A program made the position numbers and the translations under genes. DNA of 5,170 bases from Anaerolineales bacterium (GTDB lineage Bacteria; Chloroflexota; Anaerolineae; Anaerolineales; DRMV01). The stretch lies in NCBI GenBank assembly GCA_026985785.1, contig JALSPT010000016.1:1-5170 (forward strand). Direction: 5' to 3'. The notes beneath the pieces are model-generated. The model was not told the DNA's origin. It did no database searches and saw only the letters and a program-made list of their open reading frames with translations. Below, in pieces: positions 1-5,154 of this stretch. The stretch's first letter is position 1; each line of letters begins with the position of its first letter.

Positions 1-22
1 GGAAAGCCGCCGTCAGGCGGCT
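1..22 (-). terminator. Possible rho-independent terminator of the phosphatase operon
   Basis: A perfect 7-bp GC-rich stem (AGCCGCC at 5-11 pairing with GGCGGCT at 16-22) encloses a 4-base loop. Read on the minus strand the stem is followed by TTTCC, a short T-run cut off by the window edge. On the plus strand it is followed by G-rich sequence, so termination would act on the minus strand. It lies about 70 bases past the stop of the PAP2 gene, which suits the end of the three-gene minus operon. The short visible T-run makes this tentative. The bases between this hairpin and position 93 show no gene that I can support. Confidence 0.45.
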
Positions 23-93
23 GGGGGATGGGTGAGATCGACCTCGGCGCGGCAAAATACGGTAAATTGGCCATTATTGAAAAGCCCAACCTT

Positions 94-612
94 TCACCCC
101 ATCAGCGCGAGGGTCAATCCCCCCATCGTCAACCCCACCACCATGCCGGCAAGGACGTCGGAGAGATAATGGACACCCATCGCGACGCGCGCCAACGCCA
201 CCAGCAGCGCCCAAACGGCCAACACCACCGCCAGCCACCCCGTGCCCATCCCCCACGCCAGCACGGCCAGCAAAAAGGCACGCGCTGCATGGCCGGAAGG
301 GAAGGAATGCGGGTCGGTGGCGCGATAAATGCCACCCCATTCACCGGCAGGACGCCGACGCCGAATGGTGAACTTGAGCGCCATCACCCCCACTGCGGTG
401 ACGAAAACGGCCACCAACGCCACCAGAGCGCGCATCTTCCACGCCGCGTCGCCTCGCAGCCAAACCAGCCCCAACCCCACGAACCAGAACCACGAATCGC
501 CGGAATGTGCCAGCATGGCCGCCGCCGTGCGGAGCACGCCAGGGCGCTCGGCAACCCGCAAACGCCGTGACCAGGCGGCATCCCATGCCAACAGCCGTTG
601 GAACAGACTCAA
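94..612 (-). CDS. PAP2-family membrane lipid phosphatase
   Basis: This encodes a 172-residue integral membrane phosphatase of the PAP2 (type 2 phosphatidic acid phosphatase) superfamily. All three signature motifs are present. Motif C1 is K80-x6-R87-P88, C2 is PSGH at 105-108, and C3 is R142-x5-H148-x3-D152. In this family H148 would be the nucleophile, with H108 as acid/base. Hydrophobic segments lie at about 41-52, 62-79, 111-140 and 153-171. Known relatives dephosphorylate undecaprenyl pyrophosphate, phosphatidylglycerophosphate or phosphatidate at the membrane; the sequence does not say which. I chose the TTG start at 612 because its TTGA overlaps the stop of the upstream gene and GGAGG lies 7 bases upstream (620-624). 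An open frame extends to 948, but that part is an out-of-frame shadow of the upstream gene. The length is normal for compact bacterial PAP2 proteins. It is the last gene of the minus operon. Confidence 0.93.
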   Translation of the reverse strand: MSLFQRLLAWDAAWSRRLRVAERPGVLRTAAAMLAHSGDSWFWFVGLGLVWLRGDAAWKMRALVALVAVFVTAVGVMALKFTIRRRRPAGEWGGIYRATDPHSFPSGHAARAFLLAVLAWGMGTGWLAVVLAVWALLVALARVAMGVHYLSDVLAGMVVGLTMGGLTLALMG

Positions 613-977
613 GGTTCTCCCTCCGGTTGCAACCCCAGCCCTTCCAGAAAAGCCGCTACTCGTTCGGCGACCTCTTCGGGCGTCAACCCATCGGTCAGCA
701 GGTAGAAATCGGCGTGCTGGCGAGCGTGGCGCAGGCGGCGCTGCTGCTCCTCGTAATCGCGCTGCCGCCAGGGCATGGGGCGGCGGCGGTTGGATTCGGC
801 GAACGAGACGTCCAAAAAGATCAACACATCGGGGCGCGTCAGGCGTTGCCACATGTCGGGGACGTAGGAATGCTCCTGGGCGATGTGCTTCAGCCGGTAG
901 CCGCGCCCGGCAAGGTTGCGGATCAGGGTGCTCTTGCCCGCCGCGCACGGGCCGACCACACCAACCACCGGTTTCAT
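609..977 (-). CDS. Small P-loop NTPase, nucleotide-kinase-like
   Basis: This encodes a 122-residue soluble protein with a clear Walker A motif (G9-x4-GKST, ending at T17) directly after the first beta strand. A hydrophobic strand ending in aspartate (VLIFLD, 51-56) resembles the central strand of nucleoside and adenylate kinase-like P-loop proteins. It is followed by an Arg-rich stretch (R64-R66, R71, R73, R80-R81), the region where such kinases carry lid arginines. A strand and short loop (FYLLTDGLTPEEV, 91-103) precede the C-terminal helix, as in AAA_18/dephospho-CoA-kinase-like folds. At 122 residues it is much shorter than typical kinases (about 180-220), so the substrate is unknown and nucleotide sensing is equally possible. 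The ATG at 977 lies 9 bases after the upstream phosphatase stop, with a weak AGGGTG Shine-Dalgarno site. The stop overlaps the PAP2 start. Confidence 0.85.
   Translation of the reverse strand: MKPVVGVVGPCAAGKSTLIRNLAGRGYRLKHIAQEHSYVPDMWQRLTRPDVLIFLDVSFAESNRRRPMPWRQRDYEEQQRRLRHARQHADFYLLTDGLTPEEVAERVAAFLEGLGLQPEGEP
617..624 (-). promoter_or_regulatory. Shine-Dalgarno site that sets the TTG start of the PAP2 gene
   Basis: The minus-strand run GGAGGGAG lies inside the last codons of the P-loop gene. Its GGAGG core is 7 bases before the TTG at 612. Combined with the 4-base stop/start overlap, this indicates coupled translation of the two genes and excludes the longer upstream frame. Confidence 0.8.
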
Positions 978-986
978 GGCAACACC

Positions 987-1736
987 CTACAGCGGCAATC
1001 TGACCAACATGCGGCGCACCCGAGGTTCTTCACGATGGGGCACCACCTGAAGCACCACCACACTAATGTCGTCGGTTGGGCGTCCCTGATCCAGCCGCAA
1101 GGCTTCCTGCAACAGCGCTTCCGCAATGTGTTCGGCAGTAGGAGGAGAGGCAACCTGGTCGTCCGGGTTCTCCTCGTCCTCCTCATCGGCCTGGGCGCGA
1201 TAGAGCCTTTGCAACACAGCCTCCATCTCCAGACGAAGGCCATAACGAACGCCCGCATGCACCATTCCGTCGGTAAACATGATGACCGTCATCCCCACTT
1301 CCAACGGCAACTCGGTGACCACCGGGCGGGTGCCGCGATAGATGCCAACCGGAATGCTTTCCTCTTCCAAGCGGATGAGCCGCCCACCCGCATGCACCAA
1401 CACGGGGGCTGGATTGTTGCGCGTCACGACCAGGGTGCGGGTTTGCATATCGGCAGAAAGAATGTTGAGCGTGGCCTGCACCCGTCCCTGCCGCTCGGTG
1501 AACAGGTAATCCGACGCCGCGCGTGCCGCCGCGCCGTCCCGCACCCCTTCGGCCAGCAGGCTGATGACTTTGCGTACCACCATGTTGGAGACACGCTTTG
1601 CCCCCCGCCCCGAACTCTGCCCATCGGCCAGCACCACCGAAAGCCCACCGTTGGGGCGCTCGACCACTTCCAGCGTGTCGCCGCTCTCGGAAGTGGCGTA
1701 TTTCTTCACTTTGGCAACCGCAATTTGGACTTCCAT
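987..1736 (-). CDS. PP2C/SpoIIE-type serine/threonine phosphatase
   Basis: This encodes a 249-residue single-domain phosphatase of the metal-dependent PP2C superfamily, SpoIIE/RsbU type. Expected metal-ligand motifs appear in order: SGD (D20), ADGQSSGRGA (D38-G39), FTDGM (D156-G157) and PTDDIS (D222-D223). The N-P-A-P segment at 108-111 and the IPVG segment at 128-131 are also typical. There is no receiver, PAS, HAMP or membrane segment, so any signal must come from a partner. Family members usually dephosphorylate anti-sigma-factor antagonists or related STAS proteins; none is visible here. An acidic insert (184-193, nearly all D/E) sits between the FTDG helix and the last strands. I prefer the ATG at 1736; an in-frame TTG at 1754 would add six residues. 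Neither start has a good Shine-Dalgarno site. It is the first gene of the three-gene minus operon. Confidence 0.9.
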   Translation of the reverse strand: MEVQIAVAKVKKYATSESGDTLEVVERPNGGLSVVLADGQSSGRGAKRVSNMVVRKVISLLAEGVRDGAAARAASDYLFTERQGRVQATLNILSADMQTRTLVVTRNNPAPVLVHAGGRLIRLEEESIPVGIYRGTRPVVTELPLEVGMTVIMFTDGMVHAGVRYGLRLEMEAVLQRLYRAQADEEDEENPDDQVASPPTAEHIAEALLQEALRLDQGRPTDDISVVVLQVVPHREEPRVRRMLVRLPL

Positions 1737-1742
1737 GCTGTT

Positions 1743-1748
1743 ATTGTA
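1743..1748 (-). promoter_or_regulatory. Possible -10 box for a leaderless phosphatase transcript
   Basis: On the minus strand TACAAT (5 of 6 matches to TATAAT) ends 6 bases before the ATG at 1736. That would put the transcription start at or next to the A of the ATG. The ATG has no Shine-Dalgarno site, which fits leaderless initiation. No convincing -35 box is present at 16-18 bases upstream, so this remains tentative. Confidence 0.3.
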
Positions 1749-1761
1749 ACGCAACTTCGGG

Positions 1762-1767
1762 TATAAC
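1762..1767 (+). promoter_or_regulatory. Possible -10 box for the YitT-family operon
   Basis: TATAAC matches the sigma-70 -10 consensus at 5 of 6 positions and lies 28 bases before the TTG start. This leaves room for a short leader carrying the GGAGGG site. The -35 region is weak. It is the best plus-strand candidate in the short divergent region. Confidence 0.35.
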
Positions 1768-1783
1768 AGAGAAAATTCCCGCC

Positions 1784-1789
1784 GGAGGG
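1784..1789 (+). promoter_or_regulatory. Shine-Dalgarno site that sets the TTG start of the YitT-family gene
   Basis: GGAGGG is followed by a 6-base spacer and then TTG at 1796. The open frame runs upstream to 1598, but that part is antisense to the phosphatase gene and has no support, so this site decides the start. Confidence 0.8.
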
Positions 1790-1795
1790 CGCAAA

Positions 1796-2647
1796 TTGAC
1801 CAAGATTCGCGACTATTTCTACCTCACCATCGGCGCGCTGCTGTTGGCGCTGGCTTTGGACCTGTTCCTGGTGCCGGCGCGCCTGGCTGCGGGCGGCGTC
1901 AGCGGCCTGGCGCAAATCATCAACCATTACACCGGCTGGCCGATTGGCGCTATGACCCTGGCGTTCAACATCCCCTTGTTCGCTTTAGGGTGGCGCTTTT
2001 TGGGCGGCAAGCGGTTTGCCGTCCGCACGGCTTACACCACCGTGCTGTTCTCCGTGCTGGTAGATGGATTGGTGCCTTTCCTGCCGCCGCATGGCCTGAC
2101 AAGCGATCCGGTGCTCAATGTGCTGTATGGCGGTGTGATTGGCGGCGCAGGGGCCGGGTTGATCTACCGCGGACGCGGCACCAGCGGCGGCACCGACATC
2201 CTGGCCCGCATCCTCACCCGCTGGCGGCACATCCCCATCTCACAAAGTTACCTCTTTTCCGACGCCGTGGTGATGCTGCTGGCCGGTTTGACCTTCGGCT
2301 GGGACCAGGCGCTCTATGCCATTGTCACACTCTACGTGAGTGGCGTGGCTGCCGAAGCGGTCACGGAGGGCTCACACGTCGTGCGTACGGCAGTGGTGGT
2401 GACCGAACGACCAGGCGAGATCGCCGCCAGCATCTTGCACAACCTGGGGCGCGGCGTGACCCTACTGGAAGGGCGCGGCGGATACACCGGACGACGGCGC
2501 ACCGTGCTATACTGCGTGTTGACCCGTTCGGAAATCGGCCCGCTCAAAACCTTGGTGCGCGAAACCGACCCCAAAGCGTTCATGGTCATCGGTCACGCCG
2601 CTGAAGCGGTAGGCGAGGGCTTCCGTTCGTGGTATGATGAAACGTGA
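1796..2647 (+). CDS. YitT-family membrane protein (DUF161 + DUF2179)
   Basis: This encodes a 283-residue protein with the standard two-part YitT layout. The N-terminal membrane domain (about 8-190) has hydrophobic helices near 8-27, 48-66, 74-96, 107-124, 153-168 and 172-186. It carries family hallmarks: a Gly-rich AAGGVSGLAQI segment (31-41), FNIPL (57-61) and GTSGGTDILA (128-137). The soluble C-terminal domain (about 195-283) is DUF2179, with GRGVTLLEGRGGYTG (218-232), an RTVLYCVLTRSE strand (235-246) and a closing DPKAFMVI segment. The length is typical for the family. Some relatives are annotated as putative transporters, but no substrate is firmly established, so I assign none. Start choice rests on GGAGGG 6 bases upstream of the TTG. 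The next gene begins 29 bases after the stop and is probably co-transcribed. The gene diverges from the PP2C phosphatase operon. Confidence 0.95.
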   Translation: MTKIRDYFYLTIGALLLALALDLFLVPARLAAGGVSGLAQIINHYTGWPIGAMTLAFNIPLFALGWRFLGGKRFAVRTAYTTVLFSVLVDGLVPFLPPHGLTSDPVLNVLYGGVIGGAGAGLIYRGRGTSGGTDILARILTRWRHIPISQSYLFSDAVVMLLAGLTFGWDQALYAIVTLYVSGVAAEAVTEGSHVVRTAVVVTERPGEIAASILHNLGRGVTLLEGRGGYTGRRRTVLYCVLTRSEIGPLKTLVRETDPKAFMVIGHAAEAVGEGFRSWYDET

Positions 2648-2676
2648 CAGTTCCCTTTCGTGGATGGAGGTGTACC

Positions 2677-3780
2677 ATGCTGAAAAACTGGTTCCGTTGG
2701 TTGATCTTGTTGGCAGTGGTGGCCATCGCCGGAGCATTGCTCCCGGCTCCGGTACAAGCCCGCAGCCTGCAAGAAGACAAAGTGGTTTTTGGCGGCACGT
2801 ATGTCCTGCCGCGCGGCGAGGTGCTGAACGGCAATTTGACCGTGATTGGCGGTCAAGCCATCGTTCAGCGCGAGGCGCGGGTGACCGGTAACGCCAAGGT
2901 GGTGGGCGGCAAACTGATCGTGCAAGGCGCCGTGGAGGGCGATGTTTCCCTAACCGGCGGCGAGGCGTTCATCAACGGCAAAATAGGCGGCGACCTGAGG
3001 GTGCTGGGCGGCGAGGCGCGCCTGGGCAAGCACGCTGAGGTGGCCGGCACGATCCACTCGGTAGGAGGCGTCGTGCGTCGAGAAGAGCCGACGGGGCCGC
3101 GCGTGGGGCTGGGCAGCAATGGCTTGCCGCCGTGGGATGAGGCCCCAGGCCCGAACGCGCCCTGGAACCACCCCGTAAACACTCCCCTGCACCTGCTGGG
3201 CGTGGTGATCTGGCGCGGCTTTCTGGCTTTTCTGCGAGCAGTGGCGCTGGCCGTGGTGGCAGCCCTGCTGATGCTGGTGCTCGAATCCCCCACTCGCGCC
3301 ATCGTACAGCAAATGGAAGAATCAGCGCTGATTGCGAGCGGCGTCGGTCTGATGAGCATGGCATTGATGCCTGTCGTGTTATTGGTGTTGGTAATCACAC
3401 TGGTGCTCATTCCGCTGGCCGTGGTGTTAGGCATGGCCTGGGGTGTGGCCATCTTGTGGGGGTGGCTGGCCGTTGGGCTACTTCTCGGCGAACGCGGCGC
3501 GAAGGCACTGAAACTCTCTTGGCCCCCCATGGTCAGCGCAGCAGCAGGCACGTTCGTGCTTACCTTGATGGCCGACAGCCTGCGCCTCATTCCTTGCATC
3601 GGCTGGATACCCGGCTTCCTGGTCGCCTCGCTGGGGCTGGGCGCGGCGCTGTTGGCCGGCTGGGAAGCGTGGCAACGACAGCAGGCACGCCGTAGCACGA
3701 GCAACGGGAACAACACGACGCTGCCCCCCTCCACCGGCGGCGCTCCACAGAACCCCGCTACACCGAGTTCGTCTTCCTGA
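2677..3780 (+). CDS. Exported bactofilin-like (polymer-forming) protein with C-terminal membrane bundle
   Basis: This encodes a 367-residue protein of four parts. (1) A signal peptide (1-28) has basic residues, a hydrophobic core and a likely cleavage after VQA. (2) A beta-helix-like repeat domain (about 35-135) has Gly-Gly pairs at 39, 58, 77, 94, 111 and 130, spaced 17-19 residues, with alternating short hydrophobic strands such as NLTVIGG, NAKVVGG and DLRVLGG; this resembles bactofilin (DUF583). (3) A Pro/Gly-rich linker (136-170) precedes four to five membrane segments near 173-202, 217-242, 243-270, 286-302 and 311-329. (4) A hydrophilic Ser/Thr/Asn/Pro tail runs from 338 to 367. Classical bactofilins are cytoplasmic, so this one would place its repeat domain outside the membrane. 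GGAGGTG just upstream of the ATG fixes the start. A role in envelope scaffolding is inference. It is probably co-transcribed with the YitT-family gene. Confidence 0.85.
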   Translation: MLKNWFRWLILLAVVAIAGALLPAPVQARSLQEDKVVFGGTYVLPRGEVLNGNLTVIGGQAIVQREARVTGNAKVVGGKLIVQGAVEGDVSLTGGEAFINGKIGGDLRVLGGEARLGKHAEVAGTIHSVGGVVRREEPTGPRVGLGSNGLPPWDEAPGPNAPWNHPVNTPLHLLGVVIWRGFLAFLRAVALAVVAALLMLVLESPTRAIVQQMEESALIASGVGLMSMALMPVVLLVLVITLVLIPLAVVLGMAWGVAILWGWLAVGLLLGERGAKALKLSWPPMVSAAAGTFVLTLMADSLRLIPCIGWIPGFLVASLGLGAALLAGWEAWQRQQARRSTSNGNNTTLPPSTGGAPQNPATPSSSS

Positions 3781-3788
3781 ACCCAAGC

Positions 3789-3818
3789 GGGCGAGGCTTC
3801 GGCCTCGCCCTTGTCATT
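3789..3818 (+). terminator. Rho-independent terminator with UUCG tetraloop, shared by convergent genes
   Basis: A perfect 9-bp stem (GGGCGAGGC at 3789-3797 pairing with GCCTCGCCC at 3802-3810) has the very stable TTCG loop at 3798-3801. It is followed on the plus strand by a T-rich run (TTGTCATTT). It begins 8 bases after the stop of the exported bactofilin-like gene. It also sits 8 bases beyond the stop of trmB on the other strand, where the trailing sequence is less T-rich. It therefore acts mainly rightward and may also stop trmB transcripts. Confidence 0.8.
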
Positions 3819-4589
3819 TCACTGCTTGCGGAAGAATAAGCGGTAGATGGGAATCGCGTGTTCGCGGCACCACAATTGGCGGGTGGTGAGAGGGGCATTG
3901 GCAAACCGGCTAGCGAGCGTTGGATCGTGGGGAGAAAAAGCCGCCACCTGAGCCACCACCGCATGCACAAATTCAGGATAACCCTCCACATCCGTTTCCA
4001 CCCGCAAGATACCGCCGGGACGCAGTTTGCGGGCTAAAACTTCCACAAACCACGGCGCAATCAGCCGTTTGGCCTGATGTTTGGGTTTCCACCACGGGTC
4101 GGGCATGAGGATGTGGAAGACCTCCACGCTTTCGTCGGGGAAAACCTCCGGCAGCACCACTCGTGCGTCGTTGTCGCTTACCCAAAGGTTCTCCAGCCCC
4201 AATTGTTGGGCGCGCTCGAACAGGCGATGGGCATATTTCCAACGCACCTCGAAGGCAAAGAAGTGGCGCTGGGGGTGTTGCCGTGCCCAGGCGGTGATGA
4301 AGCGGCCATCGCCCGCGCCGATCTCGACCTCCAGCGGAGCAGCAGTGAGAAAGGCAAGCAAGCGCTGGCGGTGTTGAGGGGAGGATTGGCCGTGCCGATA
4401 CCACGGTGCCGGTTCGGGCGGCTGGGGGTGCTTCCAGTGGGGGCGACGCCCCGGATCGCCACCGATGAGCCCCTTGCCCTTTTGTGTCTGCTGGGCCCAC
4501 ACCGCGTCGAGGGCGGTGGGGTCAAGTTCCAGCCGTCCGCGCCCCCGCCTAATGGCGCCGCGATGTTTGCGAGGGAGGTTCTCAGGCAT
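3819..4589 (-). CDS. trmB: tRNA (guanine-N7-)-methyltransferase TrmB
   Basis: This encodes a 256-residue S-adenosylmethionine-dependent enzyme that makes m7G46 in the tRNA variable loop. The Rossmann motif I is EIGAGDG (89-95), and the acidic end of strand two is E114. The TrmB signature MPDPWWKPKHQAKRL (162-176) corresponds to the canonical DPW-x-K-x-x-H-x-K-R block. A GGILRVETDVEGY strand (192-204) matches the conserved TD..Y segment, and the C-terminus (IYRLFFRK) is typical. Oddities are a long basic N-terminus of about 85 residues before motif I, and TTRQ at 235-238 where many homologues have T-x-x-E. The ATG at 4589 has GAAGG at a 5-base spacing. A GTG at 4664 would add 25 residues, but it lacks a Shine-Dalgarno site and would cover an intergenic hairpin. 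trmB lies 83 bases downstream of the helix-hairpin-helix gene. Confidence 0.93.
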   Translation of the reverse strand: MPENLPRKHRGAIRRGRGRLELDPTALDAVWAQQTQKGKGLIGGDPGRRPHWKHPQPPEPAPWYRHGQSSPQHRQRLLAFLTAAPLEVEIGAGDGRFITAWARQHPQRHFFAFEVRWKYAHRLFERAQQLGLENLWVSDNDARVVLPEVFPDESVEVFHILMPDPWWKPKHQAKRLIAPWFVEVLARKLRPGGILRVETDVEGYPEFVHAVVAQVAAFSPHDPTLASRFANAPLTTRQLWCREHAIPIYRLFFRKQ

Positions 4590-4594
4590 AGTGG

Positions 4595-4599
4595 CCTTC
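4595..4599 (-). promoter_or_regulatory. Shine-Dalgarno site supporting the trmB ATG
   Basis: GAAGG on the minus strand lies 5 bases before the ATG at 4589. The in-frame upstream candidates (GTG at 4664, ATG at 4658) have no comparable site, so this favours the shorter protein. Confidence 0.6.
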
Positions 4600-4624
4600 A
4601 AAAGGGAACCAAAGGCGCGCAGAA

Positions 4625-4650
4625 GGGGCGCGATGACAGAAATGCGCCCC
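4625..4650 (-). other. Hairpin in the gap between the helix-hairpin-helix gene and trmB
   Basis: GGGGCGC (4625-4631) and GCGCCCC (4644-4650) form a perfect 7-bp stem around a 12-base loop. On the minus strand it is followed only by CTTCT, so it is a weak terminator at best. It could partly uncouple trmB from the upstream gene, protect a processed 3' end, or be incidental. It lies entirely in the 83-base intergenic gap if trmB starts at 4589. Confidence 0.45.
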
Positions 4651-4672
4651 TCCTCCATGTGCACCAGTGCTT

Positions 4673-5077
4673 TTAGTATTCAATCACCCGCGGCAACTGC
4701 TTCGCCTGCGCCACCCACGCTTTGACCATATTCAGCGTAGGCAGGCGGCGCACCAGTTTCTTCTCCGCGTTGACTTCCATCATCTTGGCGTATAAGTTCT
4801 CAGGGTTGCGCTGTGCCAGTTCCGGCACAGTGTCCACGCCGGCCTCTTCCAACAAGTCGGCATATTCCGGCCCAATGCCTTTGATACGGAATAGATCAGC
4901 GTGGTTCACCCATTCGAGTATCAGTTTTTCACTCACGCCGGCTTGCTCAGCCAGTTGCTGGCGCCCTTTCTTGGTGCTGCCTTGTTTTAATAAATCATTG
5001 GTGCCGCGCACCCCAGCAGCCCGCAGTTTTTGGGCATAGACTTCACCAATACCTTCGATTGCTTCCAGTTTAGCCAT
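4673..5077 (-). CDS. Double helix-hairpin-helix protein (DUF4332-type)
   Basis: This encodes a 134-residue soluble protein containing two helix-hairpin-helix units about 58 residues apart. They are IEGIGEVYAQKLRAAGV (7-23) and IKGIGPEYADLLEEAGV (65-81). Each has the hydrophobic-x-G-I-G hairpin followed by an amphipathic helix and an A-G-V turn. The first is followed by a TKKGRQQLAEQAGVSEKLILEWV segment (35-57), the second by a VPELAQRNPENLYAKM segment (84-99), as in DUF4332 proteins. Such motifs commonly bind the DNA backbone non-specifically, but the role of this stand-alone family is not established. The protein carries no catalytic domain. The ATG at 5077 has AAAGGAG (5084-5090) at a 6-base spacing. 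A strong promoter lies upstream. trmB follows downstream and may be partly co-transcribed. Confidence 0.9.
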   Translation of the reverse strand: MAKLEAIEGIGEVYAQKLRAAGVRGTNDLLKQGSTKKGRQQLAEQAGVSEKLILEWVNHADLFRIKGIGPEYADLLEEAGVDTVPELAQRNPENLYAKMMEVNAEKKLVRRLPTLNMVKAWVAQAKQLPRVIEY

Positions 5078-5112
5078 TGCATGCTCCTTTCATCAGGAAA
5101 ATGCCATCGAGA

Positions 5113-5139
5113 ATAATGTGATTTGAATTATAACATTAT
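5113..5139. repeat. Inverted repeat overlapping the promoter, possible operator
   Basis: ATAATGT (5113-5119) and ACATTAT (5133-5139) form a perfect 7-base inverted repeat with a 13-base centre containing the -10 box. The centre-to-centre distance of 20 bases is about two helical turns, a usual geometry for a dimeric repressor. The AT-rich base composition raises the chance that it is coincidental. Confidence 0.4.
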
Positions 5140-5154
5140 CTCACCCCACGGCAA
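5127..5154 (-). promoter_or_regulatory. Sigma-70-type promoter of the helix-hairpin-helix gene
   Basis: On the minus strand a perfect TATAAT -10 box (5127-5132) and a TTGCCG -35 box (5149-5154, 4 of 6 matches) are separated by 16 bases. The predicted start near 5120 gives a leader of about 43 bases, with AAAGGAG close to the ATG. This is the best promoter in the window and sits in its most AT-rich stretch. Confidence 0.7.

Noticed and set aside
28..570. A 180-codon His/Gln/Pro-rich plus-strand frame
   Set aside because: It is antisense to the PAP2 gene, whose three catalytic motifs are intact, and the composition is typical of a shadow frame.
613..948. N-terminal extension of the PAP2 gene to 284 residues
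   Set aside because: The added part lies out of frame within the P-loop gene and is Arg/Pro/Ala-rich. GGAGG and a 4-base stop/start overlap support the TTG at 612.
507..1766. A 419-codon open frame on the plus strand
   Set aside because: It is antisense to three convincing genes, is rich in His, Gln and Arg, and shows no domain motif. The real genes carry intact family motifs in the opposite strand, so this is a GC-driven shadow.
1598..1795. N-terminal extension of the YitT-family gene
   Set aside because: The region is antisense to the phosphatase gene. YitT homology and the Shine-Dalgarno site both place the start at 1796.
2796..3080. Regular GGC-GGC spacing that looks like a DNA repeat
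   Set aside because: The period reflects the 17-19 residue Gly-Gly turns of the protein beta-helix. The nucleotide sequence between turns is not conserved, so it is not a CRISPR array or tandem DNA repeat.
2865..3734. A 289-codon open frame on the minus strand
   Set aside because: It is antisense to the exported bactofilin-like gene, has a low-complexity Ser/Pro/Arg-rich composition, and shows no Shine-Dalgarno site or recognisable motif.
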